IMG/VR virus record: IMGVR_UViG_3300035670_000049
Coordinates: 56,337-120,336 of that record
DNA: 64,000 nt
Source of the DNA: a virus
Direction: 5' to 3' (one strand)
A program made the position numbers and the translations under genes. A model generated the notes under the pieces. That model had not been told where the DNA came from, did no database searches, and saw only the letters and a program-made list of their open reading frames with translations. This document shows positions 1 through 6,313 of this stretch, in pieces. How positions within the stretch are numbered: the first letter of the stretch is position 1; each line of letters starts with the position of its first letter.

Positions 1-355
1 CAATTGCTTGAGATTCTTCATAATGATTATCAAGATAAACTTTATCCAGGTTCATCTCTTCTGCGATAATACTCGCTTCTACCTGAGTAGGATAAACATC
101 CGATACAATCTCACCCTTTGGATCAACAATGACATAGCCGTTGCTATGCTGTTCTGCACGAAATACTTTATGGCCCTTACGTTTATTGCACCATTTATGC
201 GCTAGTGCAATGTTTGTAGAACCTCTACCAACTTTGCCTCCTAATGCCTTGGGTACAATATGATCGCGTGTAGCGTCTGTCAATCTTTGGACTCTATCTC
301 CGCAGATATGACAGATTGCTTTATCACGCTTATAAAGTTGTGCTAATGTGATCAC
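1..355 (-). CDS. HNH endonuclease (partial, runs off left edge)
   Basis: The reading frame opens with GTG at 355 and stays open to position 1, giving 118 codons with no stop inside the window. Visible HNH signatures are a CHIC zinc knuckle near residue 15, DHIVPKALGG near residue 33, and the NIALAHKWCN stretch carrying the second histidine and cysteine. HNH proteins of this size nick or cut DNA, and in phages they often sit beside the terminase and assist packaging. The GTG start overlaps the stop of the Fic gene by four bases (GTGA), so translation is probably coupled. If the window ends join, the frame runs seven more codons and stops eight bases inside the terminase small subunit gene. That link is inference; the HNH motif is seen directly. 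Confidence 0.85.
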   Translation of the reverse strand, partial: MITLAQLYKRDKAICHICGDRVQRLTDATRDHIVPKALGGKVGRGSTNIALAHKWCNKRKGHKVFRAEQHSNGYVIVDPKGEIVSDVYPTQVEASIIAEEMNLDKVYLDNHYEESQAI

Positions 356-936
356 GGATTACTACACCCCCAAAAATTGGGAGGCATAATCGGATTATTG
401 AGTGTACCACAAAGGTAGTTATAGATAATCTTTCCTGTTCTACCATTCCCATCCCTGAATGGATGAATATTCTCATACTCGTAGTAGAACTGATCCTCTG
501 CTGTCTTAGACAGTTTATGGCCTCTTGATCGATGTTCCCAATCTCCAACTACTTGATCAACAACAATAAGCCCTCCACTATAGTAGGCTTCAAGTAGACT
601 GGTAAGTAGATCAGGCACTCGCTCCCAAGATGCCTTTTCAATCCAACCAAGATTTGGATCATCCACTCCAATTGGAATTCTACGAAATCCATTCTTATTT
701 TTGGTGGGCTCAACTAATTGTCCAAGATACTCGATGAACTCAAGATTAATTGGTTGCTGAATTCTATTGTGTGGAAATTCTGCGTTCTCGTCCTTATAAG
801 CATAGGCACAAGTAGGACAATATTCCCACTTCTCTTGCGCCCATTGCCAAGCATTACACATATAGTATACGCTAACTTCACCTGATCCTTGGCGCTCACA
901 TTCCCTAGCGCAATACTCAATGATATCAAGTTCCAT
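352..936 (-). CDS. Fic/Doc-family protein
   Basis: A 194-residue protein with a Fic core motif, HPFRDGNGRTGK, at residues 158-169, close to the C-terminus. Fic enzymes transfer AMP, or less often phosphate or other groups, to protein side chains. The catalytic histidine and the GNGR phosphate loop are intact, but the last motif position, usually arginine, is lysine. I see no clear inhibitory [ST]xxxE[GN] helix and no adjacent antitoxin gene. A C-P-T-C pair lies near residues 40-43. Start chosen at ATG 936, which has GAAAGG eight bases upstream and leaves a 2-bp gap after the deaminase stop; a GTG at 960 would overlap that gene. The target is unknown; host modification or counter-defence are possibilities. 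Confidence 0.8.
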   Translation of the reverse strand: MELDIIEYCARECERQGSGEVSVYYMCNAWQWAQEKWEYCPTCAYAYKDENAEFPHNRIQQPINLEFIEYLGQLVEPTKNKNGFRRIPIGVDDPNLGWIEKASWERVPDLLTSLLEAYYSGGLIVVDQVVGDWEHRSRGHKLSKTAEDQFYYEYENIHPFRDGNGRTGKIIYNYLCGTLNNPIMPPNFWGCSNP

Positions 937-938
937 TA

Positions 939-1340
939 TTAGAACCTTTCTTCCTGCCACATAGGAATAACTAGATCGCTTCGTACAGAGTAAAACATCT
1001 TTCGAAATCCCAACTTCTTCAAGATAGCGTAGCAGTTAGGACATGGATATGAAAGATTTGTTGCTACATTTGTACGAGAGTAATTGATAATTGTTGCTCC
1101 GGTTAGTTTCCTGATACCTACCTTTCTTAGAGCATGAACCTCTGAATGCATTGTCTTATCTAGGGGAAGATCAGTATCATCAGCAATGATAGAACCTCCC
1201 GCAAAATGATTTACACCAGTCCCAATGATTCTTCCTTCCCTATCGAGGATTACCGAAGAATGCATATAGCGTGTGACTTGTGGATCAGTCTTTCCTGCCA
1301 ACTTCTTAGCCACATCAAACGGATCACGATAACGACTCAT
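939..1340 (-). CDS. CMP/dCMP-type deaminase (zinc-dependent)
   Basis: A 133-residue cytidine/deoxycytidylate deaminase-like protein. The zinc ligands and catalytic glutamate are visible: HSE at residues 65-67 and PCPNC at 99-103. These enzymes convert (d)C to (d)U nucleotides, feeding dTTP synthesis or editing. It is distinct from the second, longer dCMP deaminase at 19036-19545. The start overlaps the preceding membrane protein gene by ATGA (1337-1340). Whether the substrate is a free nucleotide or something else cannot be told from sequence. Confidence 0.8.
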   Translation of the reverse strand: MSRYRDPFDVAKKLAGKTDPQVTRYMHSSVILDREGRIIGTGVNHFAGGSIIADDTDLPLDKTMHSEVHALRKVGIRKLTGATIINYSRTNVATNLSYPCPNCYAILKKLGFRKMFYSVRSDLVIPMWQEERF

Positions 1341-1657
1341 ATAGAACCTACAATAGCCGCAAAATTAAATCCTGCTCCAACAATACCGGATGCTGTTGCG
1401 GTAGAGATAGCAACAATCCTTACATTATTGAATTTGGCTGGAACCGGAATTTGAGAACGATATGCAACAAGGAGGGATAGTCCAAGTTTAGCAACAGGGA
1501 TAGCCCAAATTCCTCCAATGGATACTAGAAGTAGAATTAGAAAGTTTTGCTCACTGAATTTTCCTGGTCCAATAAATATATAGAAGATCAAGAATGTCAA
1601 TGCATCCAAAGATTGAGCAAAGACTAGCCTAAATACAAGATTCTTAGGTAGAGTCAT
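1337..1657 (-). CDS. small multi-pass membrane protein
   Basis: A 106-residue, strongly hydrophobic protein with about three membrane segments (roughly residues 10-30, 38-65 and 80-105). The helix-start motif AQSLDALTFLIFYIFIG faintly resembles VUT/YhhQ-type vitamin or queuosine-precursor transporters, but the protein is only about half their length, so I do not assign a transport role. ATG 1657 overlaps the upstream stop by ATGA; a TTG at 1672 is a less likely start. Confidence 0.65.
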   Translation of the reverse strand: MTLPKNLVFRLVFAQSLDALTFLIFYIFIGPGKFSEQNFLILLLVSIGGIWAIPVAKLGLSLLVAYRSQIPVPAKFNNVRIVAISTATASGIVGAGFNFAAIVGSI

Positions 1658-1911
1658 TTCGGTAGATTCCAACTAGCACGGGGATCATTTACAGGATACC
1701 AAGTTACCCAATCGGGAGGGCTAGAGATATCTGCATCAGAGATATCTTCTACAACAGTATCAGGAGGATTAGAACCATAGGGCCAAATCGGCTTCCAAAA
1801 TGCATCGTCATAGTGACAGCAATGTGTATCCCTGCCACATTCACAACAAGGAGGCTCTACTCCCTCACAATCAGGACATACCTTATAAGGAAAATCTGCT
1901 ACTGCAATCAC
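1654..1911 (-). CDS. Cys-rich hypothetical protein
   Basis: An 85-residue protein with an N-terminal cysteine cluster (CPDCEG, then CCECG and CC within residues 12-33) that could bind zinc. An acidic, Trp/Pro-rich C-terminal half follows. GTG start at 1911 is preceded by AGGTG at seven bases. No family recognised; it sits between two genes with overlapping ends. Confidence 0.6.
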   Translation of the reverse strand: MIAVADFPYKVCPDCEGVEPPCCECGRDTHCCHYDDAFWKPIWPYGSNPPDTVVEDISDADISSPPDWVTWYPVNDPRASWNLPK

Positions 1912-1925
1912 TTCTATTCACCTTT

Positions 1926-2195
1926 CTAAAATCTAGGCCAACTAAATGAAATTGAGATTGCGCGACCTTCTCCTAGAAAATATCCTATCGATGCAGTATG
2001 TGCTTGGACATATTCAGGCTCATATCGATAGGATACACTAAGAATACCAATCAAGAGCATACCATCAGCAGTTATACCATCGTGCCCCCAATTTCTTCGG
2101 GATATGAATCCTCGGATACCAAACCGATCAAATGCTCGATGTTTGTACGGATATTCTGCATTGAGTTCTTCCAGTTGTTCAGTAAAATGATCCAC
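1926..2195 (-). CDS. hypothetical protein, first gene after the structured leader
   Basis: An 89-residue protein with no recognised family. The GTG start at 2195 follows a strong AGAAAGGAG site. It is the first gene downstream of the promoter at 2483-2511 and the terminator-ended RNA at 2209-2476, so its expression should depend on readthrough of that terminator. It is therefore the natural target if the RNA is a regulatory leader. Confidence 0.6.
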   Translation of the reverse strand: MDHFTEQLEELNAEYPYKHRAFDRFGIRGFISRRNWGHDGITADGMLLIGILSVSYRYEPEYVQAHTASIGYFLGEGRAISISFSWPRF

Positions 2196-2208
2196 CCTAC
2201 TCCTTTCT

Positions 2209-2243
2209 AAAAAGAATTAGTGACGGATAACCGGAGCCGTCAC
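2209..2243 (-). terminator. Rho-independent terminator closing the leader RNA
   Basis: A 7-bp perfect stem (GTGACGG at 2220-2226 with CCGTCAC at 2237-2243, 10-nt loop) is followed on the minus strand by TAATTCTTTTT. The T-run lies directly before the ribosome-binding site of the gene ending at 1926, the placement expected of a transcription attenuator. Confidence 0.7.
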
Positions 2244-2476
2244 GGAAGCATTCTCTTAGGGTTATTGCTTATCCCGACAAGCATTTATATAGCGACAACT
2301 TTCTTCCGCTTCTCTTGCCCCTATCCCAGCCATTTCTCATGGCAGTAGTCGATAGACTTCTTATATGATGGAGTTACCCTAATCCTACCAATTGGAGGAT
2401 GTATAGGCATCATATAAGTTGGGACACTCACCCAACCTTCGGCAAGAGTATTGCGCTATTTATTTAGGCCATTCCT
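2209..2476 (-). ncRNA. candidate structured RNA / leader with four-way junction
   Basis: About 265 nt without a gene, bounded by a good promoter upstream and a terminator downstream on the minus strand. Stems read directly: P1 8 bp (2441-2448 with 2312-2319) encloses P2 (6 bp, 2418-2423/2431-2436), P3 (10 bp perfect, 2408-2417/2361-2370, continued by ATCCT/AGGAT at 2382-2386/2396-2400) and P4 (CTATC/GATAG at 2321-2325/2351-2355 around GCCAT/ATGGC at 2329-2333/2339-2343). A second domain is closed by CGGAAG/CTTCCG (2243-2248/2303-2308) with an inner 5-bp hairpin, then the terminator. I do not recognise it as any known riboswitch or phage RNA. Confidence 0.6.
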
Positions 2477-2482
2477 AGCCTC

Positions 2483-2511
2483 ATTGTAGCACATATCACA
2501 GGATAAAGCAA
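2483..2511 (-). promoter_or_regulatory. sigma70-like promoter for the structured RNA
   Basis: On the minus strand TTGCTT (2506-2511) and TACAAT (2483-2488) are separated by 17 bp, with an extended -10 TGC. Predicted start is near 2476, just before the structured RNA. Confidence 0.7.
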
Positions 2512-2535
2512 TAAATGTTTTGTGATTTGTGCTAC
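2486..2535. repeat. 15-bp inverted repeat around the RNA promoter
   Basis: GTAGCACATATCACA at 2486-2500 is matched, 14 of 15, by the reverse complement at 2521-2535, with a 20-bp centre containing the -35 box. It could be an operator, or a hairpin at the 3' end of transcripts from the upstream operon. It lacks a T-run, so it is not a standard terminator. Confidence 0.6.
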
Positions 2536-2555
2536 CATGAAACTATGAGCGGTAA

Positions 2556-2801
2556 TTACTCTACTTTGAACTTATCACCGACGCGAGTAATATTTAGATA
2601 GAAGCGTCGATCCCTAGCAGGATCAGGACCAACCACAAACACCATCTTATTCTCAGGCATTTCTGTAATTGGTCCATCATACTCATTACCAAAGAAGGAA
2701 GTTGCCTCCAAAGAAACACCTTCTGGATTAGAGGCAATTGCCTCCTTTACAGCCTTCTTTGATTTAGGACGATTCCAGTTTACCCAAATTCCTTGAGTCA
2801 C
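2556..2801 (-). CDS. hypothetical protein, last gene of the PL operon block
   Basis: An 81-residue basic/hydrophobic protein of unknown function. GTG 2801 was chosen because AGAGGAG lies five bases upstream and it overlaps the stop of the preceding 45-residue gene (GTGA). An upstream TTG at 2840 would read through that gene. It is the last gene before the non-coding block at 2196-2555. Confidence 0.55.
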   Translation of the reverse strand: MTQGIWVNWNRPKSKKAVKEAIASNPEGVSLEATSFFGNEYDGPITEMPENKMVFVVGPDPARDRRFYLNITRVGDKFKVE

Positions 2802-2935
2802 ATCCACTCCTCTGTAAAATCTACGGGACCACCATCCCAATCGATATCTTCGTCGGGTTCCTCTTCATCAATATCTGTATCTGCAATAAATCTATCCTCA
2901 TACGACATTTCTAGCCAAGAGTCATCCCATTCCAT
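2798..2935 (-). CDS. 45-residue acidic mini-protein
   Basis: A short frame with ATG 2935 and TGA 2798 encodes a very acidic, Trp-containing peptide: about a third of residues are D or E, including the run DIDEEEPDEDID near residues 21-32. Both ends overlap neighbours (TGATG upstream, GTGA downstream), which supports real translation in a coupled operon. No family recognised. Such acidic peptides can act as DNA mimics, but nothing here demonstrates that. Confidence 0.6.
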   Translation of the reverse strand: MEWDDSWLEMSYEDRFIADTDIDEEEPDEDIDWDGGPVDFTEEWM

Positions 2936-3189
2936 CATAGAAGTTTACTCTCCCGCTCTCTTGTAATTTCAAGATCACGAATCGCATTCCAAACAAACGC
3001 TAGAGAAGTTCTATAAGCGTCACTAAATGATGCGCGACTCCTATTCTTATCAGAAATCTTGGTAAAACCATCCTTGCTTACAAGAGTGACTGTGCAAATA
3101 CCCTTATCACCATCATAAACCTTATTGATTTTATAGCCCCGACTAATGATAAGTGATTCCATTTTACCAATAGTAGGATCAGCAGCCAT
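2935..3189 (-). CDS. hypothetical protein
   Basis: An 84-residue protein with mixed alpha/beta character and a Ser/Arg-rich centre; no family recognised. ATG 3189 has GGAG eight bases upstream and is preferred over an in-frame TTG at 3195. The stop overlaps the 45-residue gene by one base. Confidence 0.6.
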   Translation of the reverse strand: MAADPTIGKMESLIISRGYKINKVYDGDKGICTVTLVSKDGFTKISDKNRSRASFSDAYRTSLAFVWNAIRDLEITRERESKLL

Positions 3190-3191
3190 TT

Positions 3192-3569
3192 TCAATGCTC
3201 CACGTTATAATTATGTGCGCCATTCTTCATGCCGCAATCATCACATTCATCAGTGATGCCCCAATATTTCTCTGCGGCCTCCTTATCCTTTAGATGATAG
3301 TATTCAACATTCCAACGACCTTTGGGCCACTCAAACATTGTACCATCTTCAACGATTGCAAAGAATTCCTCGGCATCTTCCTTTCTTTCAAACTCTCTTA
3401 CGAGAGGATCAGGCTCATACTCATATCGATCATCCTCGTCCTCAATGATTTCATCTGCATATTCCATATCATATCTATTTTCCTGGTACCACATCAATTC
3501 TGCATCTTCGTTCCAATGGGCATATGCACTAATCGGAGGAATATTATCACCGCGACGATGGACTGACAT
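3192..3569 (-). CDS. acidic protein with C-terminal CxxC
   Basis: A 125-residue, strongly acidic protein (D/E-rich 35-80) ending with a DECDDCGMKNGAHNYN tail that looks like half a zinc site (CxxC plus His). ATG 3569 follows AGAAAGG at ten bases. The first 23 bases overlap the preceding gene. No function assigned. Confidence 0.6.
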   Translation of the reverse strand: MSVHRRGDNIPPISAYAHWNEDAELMWYQENRYDMEYADEIIEDEDDRYEYEPDPLVREFERKEDAEEFFAIVEDGTMFEWPKGRWNVEYYHLKDKEAAEKYWGITDECDDCGMKNGAHNYNVEH

Positions 3570-3999
3570 ATCGATCAAGCCTTTCTTGAATCTTCCAAGC
3601 CTCTGTGGCTGAGATATCCTCATAGGCAGAATTTACTTCTTCATCTTCTCCTTCCTCATCATAATCATAATCAGCATCAAATTCACACCGTCCGCAGGGA
3701 ATATCGTATGATGTATGGAGATAGACTCCATGCTTACAATAGCAACACCCATCAATTGGGGTATGGTTGCTATCATGGCTACTTCCATTGCAAACTCTTT
3801 CCGATCCATCGGATCGATAAAGAATTGCCTTACATGTATAGCCACCATAATGAGTACGACCATTTTCATCAACCCAAGAGTCTCTTTCATCCTTGGGTTC
3901 AAAGTCATGGAGGTTATCATAGAACCTCACATAACCAACAGGGTCCTCGTTGGGATCAGGAATAATATCTTCCCAATACTCTTGGCTAATGTTACTCAT
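3547..3999 (-). CDS. Cys/His-rich acidic protein
   Basis: A 150-residue protein. The middle third contains several Cys/His residues (CKAILYRSDGSERVC, then HDSNH, CCYCKHG and CGRCEF), consistent with one or two zinc-binding knuckles. An acidic D/E-rich segment follows. ATG 3999 lies just after the upstream stop at 4001. No family recognised. Confidence 0.6.
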   Translation of the reverse strand: MSNISQEYWEDIIPDPNEDPVGYVRFYDNLHDFEPKDERDSWVDENGRTHYGGYTCKAILYRSDGSERVCNGSSHDSNHTPIDGCCYCKHGVYLHTSYDIPCGRCEFDADYDYDEEGEDEEVNSAYEDISATEAWKIQERLDRYVSPSSR

Positions 4000-4000
4000 C

Positions 4001-4243
4001 TCAAAATCCGTCCGCAATAATATCACCCCAAGAGGTAATATACCATGCATACTTATAAGTCTTACCGTCATTCATAATTGCCCATACAATCCAACTACCA
4101 TCACGCTCTGACATAACGGTAATTTGCTTTACATCAGGAAGCTCAGAATTTTCCTTTCGCTCATCCAGAATGTAATCAAGCATTTGCTTCGTTGCATCTG
4201 CAATCAACTGATTACGCCTAATATCATCAAATTCAGCAGTCAT
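4001..4243 (-). CDS. hypothetical protein
   Basis: An 80-residue protein with an N-terminal amphipathic helix (residues 5-35) followed by beta-rich sequence. ATG 4243 lies one base after the preceding stop, so translation is probably coupled. Function unknown. Confidence 0.6.
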   Translation of the reverse strand: MTAEFDDIRRNQLIADATKQMLDYILDERKENSELPDVKQITVMSERDGSWIVWAIMNDGKTYKYAWYITSWGDIIADGF

Positions 4244-4244
4244 T

Positions 4245-4457
4245 TTACCAATCCTTCATATCAGCAAGGTGATTGCTATAAGCGATGACCGACTTCCAAC
4301 CATCTGGATCGGTCTGCTTTAGATAACTTAAAATCTCCTGATACTGTGTGCTAAATTCGTACTTAGCCTCATCAGAATCAAAAGAACCAAATCTGAGAAC
4401 ATTTGCCATATATTTGGCAACATTCACATAATTTGGTGTAAGTACAATCGTTTCCAT
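4245..4457 (-). CDS. hypothetical protein
   Basis: A 70-residue, mostly helical protein with no recognised motif. Its ATG shares one base with the stop of the cREC gene (TAATG at 4457), so the two are likely co-translated. Confidence 0.6.
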   Translation of the reverse strand: METIVLTPNYVNVAKYMANVLRFGSFDSDEAKYEFSTQYQEILSYLKQTDPDGWKSVIAYSNHLADMKDW

Positions 4458-4795
4458 TATCTAATTACTCCCTTGAAATGATCCCTAGCATCAACAACTT
4501 GATAACCATATGGGAGATTTTTGAATGTCATTGCCATTCTAAGTTTGGCGATAGGATTGGATGTATGAATAAAGAAGAAATCAACATCAACTGTTGTATT
4601 ATCTTCAAAATACATCCGCTCTAGTTCTTTTACTAAATCGTATCCTTCCCTTTCTGCGTAATCATCAAGATCATTATCTAGCCAAACTTGATCCCAATGC
4701 CCATCTACAAGTTTTTCACAAGCAGTATCGAAATCCCTGGCATATACGGCATCAAATTTAGCGATGCGAAGATCATCAATCACTAGTTGTCTCAT
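4457..4795 (-). CDS. cREC-type receiver-like protein
   Basis: A 112-residue protein with the pattern of the 'cyclic-phosphate processing receiver' (cREC) family: an N-terminal VIDDLR strand, a central VWLDNDLDDY strand-loop at the receiver phosphoacceptor position, GYDLV, and the family-typical HTSNPIAKLRM (normally H-S-x-N-P-x-G-x-x-x-M). In the literature this CheY-like domain is predicted to handle cyclic nucleotide or cyclic-phosphate ends, linking it to RNA repair or nucleotide signalling; that role is not proven here. ATG 4795 is preferred over ATG 4798 because of GGAG spacing. It overlaps the upstream gene by about 20 bases. Confidence 0.7.
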   Translation of the reverse strand: MRQLVIDDLRIAKFDAVYARDFDTACEKLVDGHWDQVWLDNDLDDYAEREGYDLVKELERMYFEDNTTVDVDFFFIHTSNPIAKLRMAMTFKNLPYGYQVVDARDHFKGVIR

Positions 4796-5201
4796 CATAC
4801 TCCACTACAATCAGATCATTGATAGAGCAGTTGCATTCAGGCTTACTTTCTGAAAAATAGAAAATTGACCGTGCCCCGATCCATCCAATGTTTTTGGTTG
4901 ACCATCGCAAATCCGTATGGTTCTTGCACGTCAATGCAATATGCTGACCATAAGGCTGATTTGGATCAATAGTCTCAGTCCGCTGAATACGCTCTGCATT
5001 TTCCTTATTTACTTGCTGACAATCAGCACATTCGTCCTTTTCCCACCGACGAGCATTATGCATTTCGAAATGCTTGTGGCACAACAGGCCAAGTGCCCTA
5101 TCCTGCGGACAATTGTAATTGCTGTGAATATCCTCGCCAGTATTTACAAACTTCTTTAGAGGCTTTTCACAGACACATTCATGATTGGTTAGCGTTGTCA
5201 T
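4776..5201 (-). CDS. Cys-rich zinc-ribbon-like protein
   Basis: A 141-residue protein with at least eight cysteines in CxC, CxxC and C-H arrangements (HECVCEKP at the N-terminus, LLCHKHFEMH, DECADCQQ, and PECNC near the C-terminus), suggesting two or more zinc sites. ATG 5201 follows GGGAG at eight bases and the upstream stop at 5203. Function unknown. Confidence 0.6.
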   Translation of the reverse strand: MTTLTNHECVCEKPLKKFVNTGEDIHSNYNCPQDRALGLLCHKHFEMHNARRWEKDECADCQQVNKENAERIQRTETIDPNQPYGQHIALTCKNHTDLRWSTKNIGWIGARSIFYFSESKPECNCSINDLIVVEYDETTSD

Positions 5202-5202
5202 T

Positions 5203-5787
5203 TTACTTGCTCCCAAGAAACTTGATATCCAGATCGGATTTCTTTCCGCCATACTGGAGATATTCGAAGATTTTCTTTGCTACCTCATTCTGGAGGCCGA
5301 TCCAAACTTCACCATTCACCATATTGTATACGCGATAACCATTCCTCCGAATATTGTCGAGATACATTGCATGGAGAGTGGAATTCTTTTCTCTGCCGTA
5401 TCCCGTATACCGAATGCTAGAACTTCCCTTATTGGTTTTTGCGGCCATAAGGGAATTCTTTGTGCGACTCTTGGTTCGATCCCTTTCGATCTTGCTTTTC
5501 GTAGCCTCGGGAGTATTCAGACCCTTATAGGGCATTCCATTAGTTGGATGATTTTTGCGCCACGACATATCTTCGGCATCTTGCACCATATCTTCACCGA
5601 TGATTTCGATGCCTTTTGTGACGCTGAAAACCTCGATCTTATCTACGGCAAATCCCTCTGCCCGATACTCTTTTGCAAAGATATTCGCCATCCGTGGAGA
5701 AAGCATTTCCTCCACGATTTTCCCATCAATAACGAGATTGTATCGACGGGTTTTGATCTGGTTCTCAGAAACGATCATATTTCCCAT
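5203..5787 (-). CDS. first gene of the leftward accessory operon
   Basis: A 194-residue basic protein with no recognised family. The N-terminal part (YNLVIDGKIVEEMLSP) looks like a small alpha/beta domain; the central region is Lys/Arg/Ser/Thr-rich. It is the first gene read from the strong promoter at 5846-5874, so it is probably an immediate-early protein. The ribosome-binding site upstream of ATG 5787 is weak (AAAGAAAGCGAG). Confidence 0.65.
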   Translation of the reverse strand: MGNMIVSENQIKTRRYNLVIDGKIVEEMLSPRMANIFAKEYRAEGFAVDKIEVFSVTKGIEIIGEDMVQDAEDMSWRKNHPTNGMPYKGLNTPEATKSKIERDRTKSRTKNSLMAAKTNKGSSSIRYTGYGREKNSTLHAMYLDNIRRNGYRVYNMVNGEVWIGLQNEVAKKIFEYLQYGGKKSDLDIKFLGSK

Positions 5788-5845
5788 TTTTTATCTCGCT
5801 TTCTTTCTGCCTCTCTGTTTTCCGTCGCTCAATTCCACTACGATA

Positions 5846-5874
5846 ATAGTAGCACGAATCGGGCGGCTTGTCAA
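5846..5874 (-). promoter_or_regulatory. strong leftward early promoter (PL)
   Basis: On the minus strand TTGACA (5869-5874) and TACTAT (5846-5851) are spaced 17 bp with an extended -10 TGC. It reads into the gene at 5203-5787. A 15-bp palindrome (AAAATAG G CTATTTT, 5880-5894) lies immediately upstream of the -35 box. Confidence 0.85.
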
Positions 5875-5876
5875 GG

Positions 5877-6162
5877 GGTAAAATAGGCTATTTTGATGCC
5901 TAGCATAAAATCGTAAAAACGCCTGGAAAAATTCCCTAGAAAATACGCGGTAAAAATCCCGGCCTTCCCGTGGACAGTATATAAAAGGACGGGCGCGCGT
6001 GGTACCACATTTTTTGTTCCCTGTCAAGGGCCATTTGTCACAAAGTTCGTAAAATTGCTATTTTACCCTGAAAAAGCTCGTAGGACTTTACCTAGAATAA
6101 AACCCAGAATTTCCTCCCCGAGCTTAGAAATATTTTTTACGGCTAGGAATTTTATTTTTACG
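5877..6162. repeat. mirrored array of SGTAAAAW motifs in the control region
   Basis: Seven copies of the 8-mer [C/G]GTAAAA[A/T] lie in 286 bp. Four are on the plus strand (5877, 5912, 5949, 6048) and three on the minus strand (6060-6067, 6134-6141, 6155-6162). Orientation switches once, at the near-palindromic pair around 6058. The arrangement suggests binding sites for a repressor or an initiator protein. No protein gene in 5788-6494 is convincing. Confidence 0.6.
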
Positions 6163-6284
6163 CCCTGAGTAACAGGCTCCCCAATGAAATTCGATTTTAA
6201 ACTGGGCCTCTAAACTACCTCAAAAATAGCGCGACTAAATTCCTGACTATTTCGATGATATAAAACCTATTTTGAAAATAAGTG

Positions 6285-6313
6285 TTGACAAGGGGAGCGC
6301 GGGCTGCTAGGAT
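6285..6313 (+). promoter_or_regulatory. strong rightward early promoter (PR)
   Basis: TTGACA (6285-6290), a 17-bp spacer and TAGGAT (6308-6313) with an extended -10 TGC. A second, weaker TTGACA (6392-6397) with TAAAAC 17 bp downstream may be an additional promoter. The leader to the first rightward gene is about 175 nt. Confidence 0.8.

Noticed and set aside
8-205. 65-codon rightward frame at the left edge
   Set aside because: Lies opposite the HNH gene, whose motifs are clear.
1337-1657. Queuosine-precursor transporter (YhhQ/VUT) assignment
   Set aside because: Only a short resemblance and half the usual length; no 7-deazaguanine genes in the window.
5185-5886. 233-codon rightward frame
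   Set aside because: Antisense to two real leftward genes and to their promoter; likely a by-product of codon usage.
5791-6027. 78-codon leftward frame across the control region
   Set aside because: It covers the promoter and the motif array, has odd Arg/Phe-rich composition and no ribosome-binding site.
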